Part shown: in pieces, positions 8,271 to 17,086 of the stretch | Numbering within the stretch: position 1 is the stretch's first letter | How the letters are laid out: each line of letters starts with the position of its first letter | DNA from: Acinetobacter lanii | GTDB lineage: Bacteria > Pseudomonadota > Gammaproteobacteria > Pseudomonadales > Moraxellaceae | DNA length: 64,000 nt | Reading direction: 5' to 3' | NCBI RefSeq assembly: GCF_011578285.1 | Contig: NZ_CP049916.1 | Coordinates: 1,612,001-1,676,000 of the forward strand | The notes under the pieces: model-generated | Told to the model about the DNA's origin: nothing | Databases searched by the model: none | Seen by the model: only the letters and a program-made list of their open reading frames with translations | Position numbers and translations under genes: made by a program

Positions 8271-8621
8271 TTACCAATACAGAACGTGATCGAAAGACTG
8301 AATCAATTCAGCATTCAACTCAATAAATTCGATCTCTTGTTCAGATTGAATAACAAAAGGATGCTGCTGTTGAGTGGATTCAACAAGAATTGGAGTGAGA
8401 TCATAAAATTCAAAACTGTCGACCATATTCGATGCAATCTTAAAAGCATGTTTGATTTGATCGAAAGCGAGTTCTGATTTCAATAGACTGAGTGCTGCAT
8501 CTTGGAGTAAAACTTTAACTTCACAACCAAAAGTTGCCAAAACCATCGTTGCCGATAAACTCTCATGCACCTGCAGAGAATTTAAATTGGCTTGAGTTAA
8601 TATAACGAGTACAGATTTCAA
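8271..8621 (-). CDS. tusC: Sulfur-relay protein TusC (DsrF family)
   Basis: 116 residues, DsrE/F-like fold: VLVILTQANLNSLQVHESLSA, then MVLATFGCEVKVLLQDAAL. TusC is the non-catalytic partner subunit between TusB and TusD in the hexamer. It lies between tusD and tusB on the minus strand with short gaps (43 and 27 bp). Confidence 0.87.
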   Translation of the reverse strand: MKSVLVILTQANLNSLQVHESLSATMVLATFGCEVKVLLQDAALSLLKSELAFDQIKHAFKIASNMVDSFEFYDLTPILVESTQQQHPFVIQSEQEIEFIELNAELIQSFDHVLYW

Positions 8622-8664
8622 ACAATTTACCTTTCAAAAGCAACAGTCAAATAAAAATAACAAC

Positions 8665-9033
8665 TTAAAATTGAATTAAGCGTTCTGCGGATTGAACTGC
8701 ATCGGCAAGTTCACCCAAACCAACCAACTCAAAACCTTGAGCAAGGTTAGCGCTAGAGATGTGATGTCGCTGTGCATTTTCTTGATCCGTTATACCGCGT
8801 GCAAGGGCAGCACTGACACAGACCGGAAGTCGAATGCCGAGTTTTTGCCATTCTGAAGTCAAATTACGTTGATCATCTGGAACCCACTGCAAAGCATTGG
8901 CAACAGATACACCATCTTGATAGAAAAAAACACGGAACTGTTGATTTTTAGTCTGTAGTGCTTGCGCAAGTCCAAAAGCATGCCAAGCATGAATAGAACT
9001 AGGAGCAGAGGTAATTAGCAATAAAGTAGACAT
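8665..9033 (-). CDS. tusD: Sulfurtransferase TusD (DsrE family)
   Basis: 122 residues. The catalytic cysteine is in LPVCVSAALARGI, as in TusD/DsrE. FRVFFYQDGVSVANA and a C-terminal LGELADAVQSAERLI match the family. TusD receives sulfur from TusA and transfers it to TusE. It is first in the tusDCBE operon and is divergent from the GalE-like gene, with a 72-bp shared intergenic region. Confidence 0.92.
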   Translation of the reverse strand: MSTLLLITSAPSSIHAWHAFGLAQALQTKNQQFRVFFYQDGVSVANALQWVPDDQRNLTSEWQKLGIRLPVCVSAALARGITDQENAQRHHISSANLAQGFELVGLGELADAVQSAERLIQF

Positions 9034-9105
9034 TGAAACTTCACTTAATGAATGTGCAGAAACTGAATGGACATTCAGACTTCATAACAAAAAAGGTAGT
9101 ATACA

Positions 9106-10110
9106 ATGATTTTAGTGACGGGTGGTTTAGGCTTTATAGGCTCACACTTGGTTTTAAGCTTATTGGCACAAGGTCAAGAGGTCGTCATTGTTGATAATCT
9201 AGCCAATTCAAATTTACAAACTTTAGAAAGACTTGAATATCTTTCAGGCATGTATGTGCCATTTGTCAAACTTGACGTACGAAATACGCCGGCTTTAAAC
9301 AAAGTCTTTGAACAATATTCCATTGATGCTGTGGTGCATACCGCTGGATTTAAATCAATTGAAGAATCTCGCTTAAAACCGCTTGAATATTATAATGATA
9401 ATGTCAGTTGCATTATGAGTTTATTACGTGCCATGCAACGTACAGGCGTACGCAACTTGGTGCATTTATCGAGTTTAGCGGTCTATGGTCAATCAAGCTT
9501 AAATCTTGTTGAGGATTTAGCCTTTCAATATGACTACCCAAATCCCTATATTAAATCTCAACAAATGATTGAAGAGATTATCCGAGATACAGTTAAAACT
9601 GACAATGAATGGAACGTCGCAATTTTACGTAGTGGAAATGTGGTCGGGGCATTTGAACATGGTGTTCTAGGCGAGTTTGTGCAACCTTTACCTAAAAATA
9701 TTGTGCCATTGGCGCTACAGGTTGCTGCATTACAGCGAGATGATCTTGAACTCCAACAGCATGTCGATACTGCTGATGGTACGGTTGAGCGTAGCTTCGT
9801 GCATGTGCTCGACGTTTGTGAGGCGATCTTTGCCAGTTTATATTGGCTAAATGGTAAATTGGGTGTTTCTGAAGCCTTTAATATCGTAGGTGAAGTGTCC
9901 TCTATTCAAAATCTTTTAAAGCAGATCGAACAGGTCACGGGTCAATCGATTCGGACACGTCAGAGTGATTATGTCTTTCAAGAGCTTGCGCAATTAGGCT
10001 CAAACAGTGATAAGGCATTGACTGTATTAAACTGGAAATCTAAACGTAGTGTGACGCAAATGATTCAAGACGAATGGCGTTTCTATCAAAATACTTTAAA
10101 CTCTCGTTAA
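9106..10110 (+). CDS. GalE-like NAD-dependent epimerase with substituted catalytic lysine
   Basis: 334 residues, extended short-chain dehydrogenase fold. The NAD site GGLGFIGSH is at the N-terminus. HTAGFKSIEESRLKPLEYYN and the later HVDTADGTVERSFVHVLDVCEA align with UDP-glucose 4-epimerase. The catalytic Ser is present (LSSLAVYG, about S123) and the Tyr is present (NPYIKSQQ, Y148). The lysine expected four residues after the Tyr is Gln (Q152); codons are TAT ATT AAA TCT CAA. The LRSGNVVGAFEHG region replaces the usual LRYFNPVGAH. The family expectation would be UDP-Glc/UDP-Gal interconversion, but activity is doubtful. A good ribosome site (AAAGGTAG) precedes the ATG. Confidence 0.8.
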   Translation: MILVTGGLGFIGSHLVLSLLAQGQEVVIVDNLANSNLQTLERLEYLSGMYVPFVKLDVRNTPALNKVFEQYSIDAVVHTAGFKSIEESRLKPLEYYNDNVSCIMSLLRAMQRTGVRNLVHLSSLAVYGQSSLNLVEDLAFQYDYPNPYIKSQQMIEEIIRDTVKTDNEWNVAILRSGNVVGAFEHGVLGEFVQPLPKNIVPLALQVAALQRDDLELQQHVDTADGTVERSFVHVLDVCEAIFASLYWLNGKLGVSEAFNIVGEVSSIQNLLKQIEQVTGQSIRTRQSDYVFQELAQLGSNSDKALTVLNWKSKRSVTQMIQDEWRFYQNTLNSR

Positions 10111-10216
10111 TTGATTGAATAAAGACTAGAAGCATTCCATTGTTTCATTCCATCCTTTAAAGGTTTGATGGATTAAACAACTATTGAAGATTAGTATGAC
10201 GTGTATTTTAAATATT

Positions 10217-10235
10217 GAAAATGAGAATTATTTAC
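10217..10235. promoter_or_regulatory. Candidate Fur box upstream of fumC
   Basis: GAAAATGAGAATTATTTAC agrees with the 19-bp consensus GATAATGATAATCATTATC at 14 positions by eye. It lies 85 bp before the fumC start, in a 209-bp intergenic region. An iron-free fumarase under Fur control is known in other bacteria, which makes the site plausible. Such AT-rich matches arise easily by chance in this genome. Confidence 0.35.
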
Positions 10236-10319
10236 AAAAAGCTTGTGTAAGCATAGGATGTAAGTCAGTCATAGACGACATATAAATGACTTTAAAATTA
10301 AATGATCTAGAGGTGGAAT

Positions 10320-11714
10320 ATGCAAACACGTATTGAACATGACACGATGGGCGATGTTGAAGTACCGAGCGAAGCAATGTGGGGTGCACAGACTCAACGT
10401 AGTTTGCAAAATTTTAAAATCGGTGGTGAGCGACTTCCTCGTGCCATGATCCGTGGTATGGGCTTAGTCAAGAAAGCCGCTGCAATCACCAATGCTGAAC
10501 TGAATCAAATTCCTCAAGAGCTCTCAACCTATATCGTCGGTGCAGCAGAAGAAGTGATTGCAGGGAAATGGGATGATCAATTCCCCTTGGTGGTTTGGCA
10601 AACCGGTTCAGGTACACAAAGTAATATGAACTGTAATGAAGTAATTGCCAATATTGCCAATCAAAAGCTGGGTAATCCTTTGGGGGCGCAAAAACCGGTT
10701 CATCCCAACGATCATGTCAATCGTGCACAATCGACTAATGACTCATTTCCAACTGCGATTCATGTGGCGTCAAGCTTATTGATCAATGAATTACTGATTC
10801 CTGCAGTGAAAGCACTTCGTGATACGCTTGATGAAAAATCTAAAGCTTTTGCTGGTATTGTGAAAATCGGACGGACGCATTTACAGGATGCAACGCCGTT
10901 AACATTGGGACAAGAGTTTAGTGGTTATGTGTCTCAGCTTGATCATGGCTTAAAACGCTTAAATCAAGCGCTAGAAGGGCTATATGAGTTACCTTTGGGG
11001 GGCACGGCTGTCGGTACAGGTTTAAATGCACATCCTTACTATGCCGTGAAAGCTGCTGAACAATTGGCAAAACTGACCGGTTTACCGTTTGTGACTGCAC
11101 CGAATAAGTTTGAAGCTTTGGCGGGTCGTGATGCTGCAGTATTTGCTTCAGGTGCGTTAAAGACCTTAGCAGTGAGCTTAAATAAAATAGCCAATGACGT
11201 ACGTTGGCTTGCCAGTGGTCCACGTTGTGGTTTAGGTGAACTGCGTATTCCTGAAAATGAACCAGGTTCAAGCATTATGCCGGGTAAAGTTAATCCGACC
11301 CAAAGTGAAGCGATGACCATGGTTGTTGCGCAAGTATTGGGTAATGACACCACTATTAATGTGGCAGGTGCATCGGGTAATTTTGAGCTGAATGTATTTA
11401 TGCCAGTCATTGCATTTAACTTGATTCAATCGATTCGTTTATTGGGCGATGCATGTAATAGCTTTAATGAGCATTGCGCCGTTGGAATTGAGCCAAACCC
11501 TGAGAAGATTGATCATTTCCTATATAACTCACTAATGCTTGTGACCGCATTGAATCCTGTGATTGGTTATGAGAATGCCGCCAAAGTGGCGAAAACCGCT
11601 TACAAAGAAGGTAAAACACTAAAACAAGTGGCGGTAGAGCTGAACTTAATCACTCCTGAACAATTTGATCAGGTGGTTGTGCCTGAAAATATGGTGTCGG
11701 CGAATACGAAGTAA
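10320..11714 (+). CDS. fumC: Class II fumarate hydratase
   Basis: 464 residues, full length. It has [11 protein letters not shown], the [17 protein letters not shown] block and the lyase signature [11 protein letters not shown] near residue 315. The [12 protein letters not shown] block is also present. It hydrates fumarate to L-malate in the TCA cycle and needs no iron-sulfur cluster. GAGGTG stands before the ATG. It is monocistronic, with its own terminator. Confidence 0.97.
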   Translation: MQTRIEHDTMGDVEVPSEAMWGAQTQRSLQNFKIGGERLPRAMIRGMGLVKKAAAITNAELNQIPQELSTYIVGAAEEVIAGKWDDQFPLVVWQTGSGTQSNMNCNEVIANIANQKLGNPLGAQKPVHPNDHVNRAQSTNDSFPTAIHVASSLLINELLIPAVKALRDTLDEKSKAFAGIVKIGRTHLQDATPLTLGQEFSGYVSQLDHGLKRLNQALEGLYELPLGGTAVGTGLNAHPYYAVKAAEQLAKLTGLPFVTAPNKFEALAGRDAAVFASGALKTLAVSLNKIANDVRWLASGPRCGLGELRIPENEPGSSIMPGKVNPTQSEAMTMVVAQVLGNDTTINVAGASGNFELNVFMPVIAFNLIQSIRLLGDACNSFNEHCAVGIEPNPEKIDHFLYNSLMLVTALNPVIGYENAAKVAKTAYKEGKTLKQVAVELNLITPEQFDQVVVPENMVSANTK

Positions 11715-11730
11715 TCGATTTATATTTGAT

Positions 11731-11760
11731 AAAGCCCTCAATTAAGGGCTTTATTCTTTT
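11731..11760 (+). terminator. Rho-independent terminator of fumC
   Basis: AAAGCCCT and AGGGCTTT form a hairpin across CAATTA, followed by ATTCTTTTT, 17 bp after the fumC stop. Confidence 0.85.
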
Positions 11761-11810
11761 TAAATTTAGACGAGATTGATTCTATAAAGATTTGAAGAGC
11801 AATATAAATT

Positions 11811-11854
11811 ATAACTCTAGAGTTATTGATTAAAAACAACTCTAGAGTTATAGT
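11811..11854 (+). promoter_or_regulatory. hicAB promoter with two palindromic operators
   Basis: Two copies of the palindrome AACTCTAGAGTT occur: ATAACTCTAGAGTTAT at 11811-11826 and again at 11838-11851. A near-consensus promoter fits exactly: TTGATT (11826-11831), 17-bp spacer, TATAGT (11849-11854). The second palindrome fills the spacer and touches the -10 box, and the first abuts the -35 box. This is what is expected for autorepression by the antitoxin HicB through its ribbon-helix-helix domain. Confidence 0.75.
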
Positions 11855-11883
11855 GTGGTAATGAGATAAATATTGAGGGTTAA

Positions 11884-12066
11884 ATGAAGAGTCTGGATTT
11901 AATCAGAATGATTGAAGCAGACGGTTGGTATCAGGTGCGATGTAAGGGCGATCACCATCACTTTAAACATCCAACTAAGAAGGGATTGGTCACGATTCCT
12001 CATCCTAAAAAGGATTTACCACCTGGCACTGTGAATAGCATTTTGAAGCAAGCGGGTCTAAAGTGA
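11884..12066 (+). CDS. hicA: HicA-type mRNA interferase toxin
   Basis: 60 residues. KSLDLIRMIEADGW and KGDHHHFKHPTKKGLVTIPH, then PKKDLPPGTVNSILKQAGL, give the dsRNA-binding-like HicA fold with its catalytic histidine in the GDHHHF segment. It cleaves mRNA independently of or with ribosomes until bound by HicB. GAGGGT lies 3 bases before the ATG. The antitoxin gene follows 49 bp downstream. Confidence 0.92.
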   Translation: MKSLDLIRMIEADGWYQVRCKGDHHHFKHPTKKGLVTIPHPKKDLPPGTVNSILKQAGLK

Positions 12067-12115
12067 GCTGCACCAATTTCTAGATATATTGATTGACCCT
12101 ATTTGGAGCGTAATA

Positions 12116-12520
12116 ATGTTATATCCACTCGCAGTCGAGAGAGGCTCAGATCAACAAGCCTACGGTGTGATTGTCCCTGATATTCAAGGGTGTTTCTCTG
12201 CCGGAGATACCTTTGAAGAGGCACTTGAGAATGCTAAAGAGGCAATCGCAGGTCATTTAGAAATTTTAGCTGAGGATGGAGAAGAAATTCCTTTAGCATC
12301 AGAGGCTGTTAATTTTTTTGATAATGACGATTATAAAGGGATGGTTTGGGCTGTTGTTGATATTGATGTCAGCCGTTATTTAGGTAAGGCCGAAAAAGTT
12401 AATGTGACACTGCCAAGCCGTTTAATCCATTTAATCGATGATCGTGTAAAAAAAGACAATCGTTTTAAATCACGTTCGGCATTTTTAGCTGCCAGTGCAG
12501 AAAGAATGCTCAATGCATAA
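12116..12520 (+). CDS. hicB: HicB-type antitoxin
   Basis: 134 residues from the ATG at 12116, which has GGAGCG eight bases upstream; an earlier TTG at 12089 has no ribosome site. The N-terminal RNase H-like HicB domain has VIVPDIQGCFSAGDTFEEAL and ENAKEAIAGHLEILAEDGE. The C-terminal part is a ribbon-helix-helix (VNVTLPSRLIHLIDDRVKKD). It neutralises HicA and probably binds the AACTCTAGAGTT sites upstream of hicA. Confidence 0.92.
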   Translation: MLYPLAVERGSDQQAYGVIVPDIQGCFSAGDTFEEALENAKEAIAGHLEILAEDGEEIPLASEAVNFFDNDDYKGMVWAVVDIDVSRYLGKAEKVNVTLPSRLIHLIDDRVKKDNRFKSRSAFLAASAERMLNA

Positions 12521-12535
12521 ATATGTATGAAGAAT

Positions 12536-12560
12536 AAAACCCGTCATGTGCGGGTTTTTT
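12536..12560 (+). terminator. Rho-independent terminator of hicAB
   Basis: AAAACCCG, loop TCATGTG, CGGGTTTTTT, 15 bp after the hicB stop. Confidence 0.85.
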
Positions 12561-12797
12561 AATCTCCAAATTTTGGAGATTGATGATTTAATCAAAACTT
12601 AGCTTTGGATCATCTATTTCACTAAGCTTCATTAAATTCAACTTAAGCGATTTCTATTGAAGGTATTGCTCAATTAACGTTGAATAAGATGTGATAATTG
12701 CTAAAATGCAGCTTGCTTTTTTCACTGTTTGACCGTGAGTTTGTAGAAATTCATTGAAGTCTTTATTAAACAGTATGTTATCCCAAGGAATTATTTG

Positions 12798-13289
12798 ATG
12801 TTCGATATTTATTTAACAGATGTTCAGAAGAATGTGCAATTTAAAGACTATCCAGGTGAGCACCCTATTAAATTTATTTTGAATTTCAAAAAGATTTTCC
12901 CAAGCGTGATGGAACTGATCCTACCTGTATTGCCATCAGATGAAAACTTAGAAGAGATGACATGGGAATCTACCACCACAGATCTCGAACAGTTTAAATT
13001 ACTCATTAGCGGTTGGGGGGTAATTGAACTACGTTTAACCGCCATTGCGCAGTACAAAACCCGTGCTTTTGCAGATAACTTGGTGAAACAAGCTCAACAA
13101 AAACGTAAGACCTATTCAAAAGATCAACCTAAACTGTCTATGGTCGAATTAGACTACCTATTTATGCATGAAGTTCATGCATTGGTTGATGCTGAGTTGG
13201 TTGAATTGGGTGAGAAGTTCTATTTACCGACTCTACGTGATCTTTGGAAAGGTCAGCTTAAAGCAAATGTACTTGAAGCAAAATTCTAA
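12798..13289 (+). CDS. Hypothetical cytosolic protein
   Basis: 163 residues starting MFDIYLTDVQKNVQFKDYPG. AAGGAA precedes the ATG by nine bases; the TTG just before it is not needed. No signal peptide or membrane helix. A basic KQAQQKRKTYSKDQPK stretch sits in the middle and the end is LPTLRDLWKGQLKANVLEAKF. I do not recognise the family. It stands alone between the hicAB terminator and its own terminator. Confidence 0.65.
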   Translation: MFDIYLTDVQKNVQFKDYPGEHPIKFILNFKKIFPSVMELILPVLPSDENLEEMTWESTTTDLEQFKLLISGWGVIELRLTAIAQYKTRAFADNLVKQAQQKRKTYSKDQPKLSMVELDYLFMHEVHALVDAELVELGEKFYLPTLRDLWKGQLKANVLEAKF

Positions 13290-13636
13290 GCTTAAAATCA
13301 GTTTTAAATGATTGTAAAAGTCCTCCTATTCAGGGGGATTTTTTATGCCTATACGCTATTTATAATTAAGCTACATTTTCCAATTCACAAATTGAATCAC
13401 AGTGTGTTTCCAAAATTTATGAAAGATATGGAAATTGCGTATTGATTAAAAATAAATCAAATAAAACAAATTTTAATGAATATCAAATAAATACCATAGC
13501 AGTTACTACAAGAACTGCTTAAGGTAATAGGGCTAGAATTTGTATTGAATACGAACTAAACATCAGTTTAGATTATCTAATCAATAAAATTCAAAGTATC
13601 AAAATTCCCCGGTGGTATATCAAAGGATTTAGTCAA
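13290..13636. other. Intergenic region with terminator and a small inverted repeat
   Basis: A terminator-like hairpin (AGTCCTCCT...AGGGGGATTTTTT, 13318-13345) ends the preceding gene. The rest is AT-rich promoter DNA for the nitroreductase gene. AGCAGTT (13498-13504) and AACTGCT (13513-13519) form an inverted repeat without a T run. I see no gene here. Confidence 0.5.
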
Positions 13637-14239
13637 ATGTCGAATCAGTTTTTAGATTTAATTAACAAACGCCGTACCATCTATGCCATTGGCAAGAACG
13701 TAGAACACACGCCAGAGCAATTAACTGATTTGATTCAAGATGCAATTAAACAAAGCCCATCATCTTTTAACTCCCAATCTTCTCGTGCTGTGATTTTATT
13801 TAATGCTGAGCATGAAAAGTTTTGGGGCTTTGTTAAAAACAAACTTAAGTCTTATGCAAAAGATGAAGCTGCTGCAGCCAAGACAGATGCCAAAATGGAT
13901 AGCTTTGCTGCGGGTGTAGGCACAGTATTGTTCTTTGAAGATATGGATGTGATTCAAGGTCTACAAGAAAAATTCCCATCTTATGCAGAGAACTTTCCGA
14001 TTTGGGCAGAACACTCAACTGCGATTGCACAATTCGCCGTATGGACAGCATTGCATACCGATGGTGTTGGTGCATCGTTACAGCATTACAATCCGATCGT
14101 AGATGAGCAAGTTCATGCAGAGTGGGATGTACCTGCATCTTGGAAACTGCGTGCGCAATTGGTGTTTGGTTCAGTAGAAGGCGGGCCAAATGAAAAGGGT
14201 TATATGGATGATGCTGCACGTTTTAAAGTGTTTAAATAA
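13637..14239 (+). CDS. Nitroreductase family protein
   Basis: 200 residues with the FMN-binding nitroreductase pattern: LINKRRTIYAIG at the start, IKQSPSSFNSQSSRAVIL, and WTALHTDGVGASLQHYNP. It belongs to the compact Frm2/Hbn1-like group rather than NfsA/NfsB. The expected reaction is NAD(P)H-dependent two-electron reduction of nitro or quinone compounds; the natural substrate is unknown. AAGGAT precedes the ATG. Confidence 0.88.
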   Translation: MSNQFLDLINKRRTIYAIGKNVEHTPEQLTDLIQDAIKQSPSSFNSQSSRAVILFNAEHEKFWGFVKNKLKSYAKDEAAAAKTDAKMDSFAAGVGTVLFFEDMDVIQGLQEKFPSYAENFPIWAEHSTAIAQFAVWTALHTDGVGASLQHYNPIVDEQVHAEWDVPASWKLRAQLVFGSVEGGPNEKGYMDDAARFKVFK

Positions 14240-14342
14240 AGGTCTTTAAACATATCGGAACGGTTTGATTTGGCTGAGTAATCTGTGGATTGAAGTTAGA
14301 TTGACTCGAAGCTGACTATGCTCAATGCCATATCCAAATCCA

Positions 14343-14376
14343 AAAAAAAGCGCTCAATTTGCTGAGCGCTTTTTTG
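14343..14376. terminator. Bidirectional terminator
   Basis: AAAAAAGCGCTCA and TGAGCGCTTTTTT form a hairpin between the convergent nitroreductase and MFS genes. Confidence 0.85.
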
Positions 14377-14401
14377 AATACAGTAAAATGATGAAAAAAA
14401 T

Positions 14402-15634
14402 TTAATGCGGTGTTGCACGGGCAGTTTTAACTTTTAGGCTAGACTGACGTCCATGCAGAAGATAATAAATTACGATACATAAGCAGGCACCAATGGCACT
14501 ATAGAAATAGAGCTGAGCATATCCAATATAATCTAAAGCAATTCCGATAAAATACGGTCCAAAGCCTAAGCCTGCATCGAGGAAAATAAAGAAAGTTGAT
14601 GTGGCAAAGCCCATTCGTTCAATAGACGCGCTTTTTACTGCAACGGTTTGACATACAGATTGTACATTGCCATAGCCTAAGCCAAGTAAACCTGCACTCA
14701 GTAATAACATCCAACCGGTATGGGCTTGACTCAATAGAAACAGTCCCAAAGCCATAATAATAAAGGCAGGGTACATAATCACATTTTCCCCTTTACGATC
14801 CAACAGTGGGCCAGTAAATGGACGTGAAATCATAATGGCGATGGCATACATCAAGAAAAAGACTGATGCTGTTTGCACTAAGTTAATTTCTTTGGCATAG
14901 AAGTTAATAAAACTTAGTACCCCCGAGTAACAAATAGATGCCAACAGCATGATGATTGCAATGGGTAAGGCTTTTGGTTCAATAAACTGCGAGATAAAAC
15001 TGGGCTTTTGAACCTCGACTTGAGTGGTGAGGCTATTACTTGAAACTTGAATCTTTGGAATTTGGATAAAAAAGCCAAAGATGACACAGCTAAATGCGAT
15101 CACACTGGATACGGCAAAAATCAGATTATAGCCTAAGTGAAGCATCATCCAAATGGCGAGGAAAGGGCCTATCGCTGTCCCAACAGTACTGCTTAAACTG
15201 TAATAACCAATACCTTCACCACGCCGTGTCGCAGGAATGATTTGCGCGATGATGGTCCCAAGTACCGTCGATGCAACCCCCATCATAAAGCCATGCATAA
15301 AGCGTACAATTAACAGTAAGCCGATATCAAATTGAATAAAATAAAGCCCTGAAAAAATCAGGAAACCGAGCAAACCTGTAATAAGGGTAATGCGATGACC
15401 AAATCGTTCTAAGAACTTACCCACCAAAAACCGACCGATCAACGTCCCAATAATAAATAAGCCTGATACTAAACCGGCTTGCGCCGTACTTGCACCCAAT
15501 TCAGCGACTGCATAACCGACAATCACGATCACCAAAAGATAGAACACCAAAACTAGTTGAAAATTGATGGCACTGACTAAAATAAAATTTCTTGTCCATA
15601 AGGCGGGCGCTTGTGAATCAGATGTTTTAGTCAT
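14402..15634 (-). CDS. MFS transporter
   Basis: 410 residues from the ATG at 15634 (MTKTSDSQ), which has GGAGAA six bases upstream. This start overlaps the end of the marR gene by 8 bp. Twelve hydrophobic segments are apparent, with the loop 2-3 motif GRFLVGKFLERFGHR typical of drug/sugar-phosphate type MFS proteins. It is probably an efflux or uptake permease controlled by the co-transcribed MarR regulator. The substrate cannot be read from the sequence. Confidence 0.85.
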   Translation of the reverse strand: MTKTSDSQAPALWTRNFILVSAINFQLVLVFYLLVIVIVGYAVAELGASTAQAGLVSGLFIIGTLIGRFLVGKFLERFGHRITLITGLLGFLIFSGLYFIQFDIGLLLIVRFMHGFMMGVASTVLGTIIAQIIPATRRGEGIGYYSLSSTVGTAIGPFLAIWMMLHLGYNLIFAVSSVIAFSCVIFGFFIQIPKIQVSSNSLTTQVEVQKPSFISQFIEPKALPIAIIMLLASICYSGVLSFINFYAKEINLVQTASVFFLMYAIAIMISRPFTGPLLDRKGENVIMYPAFIIMALGLFLLSQAHTGWMLLLSAGLLGLGYGNVQSVCQTVAVKSASIERMGFATSTFFIFLDAGLGFGPYFIGIALDYIGYAQLYFYSAIGACLCIVIYYLLHGRQSSLKVKTARATPH

Positions 15635-16094
15635 GTGTATTCTCCAGTTGGGCATTAATATTATTGCGGGATGTCTTAGGCTGTTGTAATTGATTCAGAA
15701 GTTGATTCAGGGTATCAAAACTTTGTTCAAGTGCGTGAGGCGTAAACGAGCTCAATAATGTTTTCTCATAGCTATCGATTTGCTCAGAACAGGTTTTAAA
15801 CATAAGCAGCCCTTTTTCAGTGAGGCTTAAGTTTTTAGCGCGTTTATCGACGCCGTCTAAGGCTTGAATCAGTTCAAGATGAATCAGACTATGCACACGT
15901 TTGGTGATTGAAGGTTTTGAAACATTCAAATATTTGGCAATTTCGTTGGCATTAATTTCAGGTTGATCCTGAATTAAATACAGGACTTGCCACAATGAAT
16001 AATTCAGTTGATGTTGCAGGAGAATTTCATTGAACTCGTCACTGAGTAAGCGTGCACTACGCAGCAAAACCGTTCTAAATTTAAGATTGGGCAT
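15627..16094 (-). CDS. MarR-family transcriptional regulator
   Basis: 155 residues with a winged helix-turn-helix: INANEIAKYLNVSKPSITKR, then VDKRAKNLSLTEKG, the wing with its conserved DxRxK pattern. It precedes and overlaps the MFS gene (ATGACTAA overlap), so the two are translationally coupled. It probably represses this operon through the TAGTTA-N7-TAACTA site just before its own start. Confidence 0.9.
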   Translation of the reverse strand: MPNLKFRTVLLRSARLLSDEFNEILLQHQLNYSLWQVLYLIQDQPEINANEIAKYLNVSKPSITKRVHSLIHLELIQALDGVDKRAKNLSLTEKGLLMFKTCSEQIDSYEKTLLSSFTPHALEQSFDTLNQLLNQLQQPKTSRNNINAQLENTHD

Positions 16095-16096
16095 AA

Positions 16097-16115
16097 TAGT
16101 TAACTAGGGTAACTA
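16097..16115. promoter_or_regulatory. Candidate MarR operator
   Basis: TAGTTAACTAGGGTAACTA is an inverted repeat (TAGTTA, 7 bases, TAACTA) ending 2 bp before the marR ATG. Short dyads of this size at the promoter or start are typical MarR-family sites. Confidence 0.55.
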
Positions 16116-16195
16116 AATTGATTAAAATTTACGCTTAATTGCACTTTATTTCAAGCTTTTCATTTATAAAAAGCCCGATAATGAGATTTTTCAAA

Positions 16196-16223
16196 TAAAA
16201 AAGCCCATCTTGTTTAGATAGGC
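16196..16223 (-). terminator. Terminator of the DUF805 gene
   Basis: On the minus strand GCCTATCT, loop AAACA, AGATGGGC and TTTTTTATTTG follow the stop by about 20 bp. One mismatch lies in the stem. Confidence 0.65.
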
Positions 16224-16243
16224 GATTGGATTCAGTTTAAAGT

Positions 16244-17086
16244 TTATTGTTCAGGCGCTTCAACGGCTTCAGTTGAGTCTTGTTCGGTCATCGGATCTGG
16301 ATCAGTTTGATCTTGGGTGCGCTCTGCATCATCTAATACTGTGTCAATCGAATCATCAACACCGGTGCTTACGCTAGATTCAATTTGCTGTGGTTGTTCA
16401 CGGGTGATTGGTTCATCGACATGCTGGGGCACTTGATCAACTTCCACTTGTTTAGTGGATTCCTGATCCATCAGTTCAGTTGACTCTTCATGCGAAGAAG
16501 ACAGTTGCTCTGAAAGTAGATTCGGAAGGGCAAGGCTTAAAGCAAGTGTCGCGATGGTATATACACCAAAGATAATGGCAAAAATGATTCCCAATGCTTT
16601 TTCAGTTTGTTCAGTCGGACGATAATCACCGTATCGATTTGCACCCAAATCACCTTTGGTAAAATACAAATACAACATAAACAGCACCCCAATAATGGGA
16701 ACAAACACCAAAAGTACCAACCATCCAGATCGATTGAGATCATGCAAACGCCGTATTGAAATACAAATCGTGACATAACCGTAGATCAGAACACTAACGA
16801 TCGCAATTAAGGTTGCACACCATCCTGAAAAAGTGGATGTAAGCGGCTGAAAATCGAAGAAGTCAATTCCTGAAGTTGCAATGGCATAGACAGCACATCC
16901 AAAGGCGATAAACAGGGCACAGCTATACACCATTCCGGTGATAAAGAGCCATGCCAAATAAGACATACGGGTGAAACGTCCATGCGGTGACAGCGGTGAA
17001 TCTTTGCTTGGCTGATTTCGTTCAGTAAGCTCAGTAGAGTGTATGGGTTCAACAGGAATAGGGTGACTATCAAGCGGTGTTGTCAT
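16244..17086 (-). CDS. DUF805 inner-membrane protein with long acidic tail
   Basis: 280 residues from the ATG at 17086 (GGATGA upstream); the ATG at 17095 is too close to its ribosome site. An N-terminal Pro-rich cytosolic part is followed by about five membrane segments. The DUF805 hallmark ISIRRLHDLNRSGWL is present. The C-terminal 100 residues are Glu/Asp/Gln-rich and low complexity (SSHEESTELMDQESTKQVEV). DUF805 function is unknown. The acidic tail is longer than in the minimal family members I know. Confidence 0.8.
   Translation of the reverse strand: MTTPLDSHPIPVEPIHSTELTERNQPSKDSPLSPHGRFTRMSYLAWLFITGMVYSCALFIAFGCAVYAIATSGIDFFDFQPLTSTFSGWCATLIAIVSVLIYGYVTICISIRRLHDLNRSGWLVLLVFVPIIGVLFMLYLYFTKGDLGANRYGDYRPTEQTEKALGIIFAIIFGVYTIATLALSLALPNLLSEQLSSSHEESTELMDQESTKQVEVDQVPQHVDEPITREQPQQIESSVSTGVDDSIDTVLDDAERTQDQTDPDPMTEQDSTEAVEAPEQ

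Noticed and set aside
13498..13519. Inverted repeat AGCAGTT...AACTGCT
   Set aside because: Short, no T run, and not near a convincing promoter box; could be chance.
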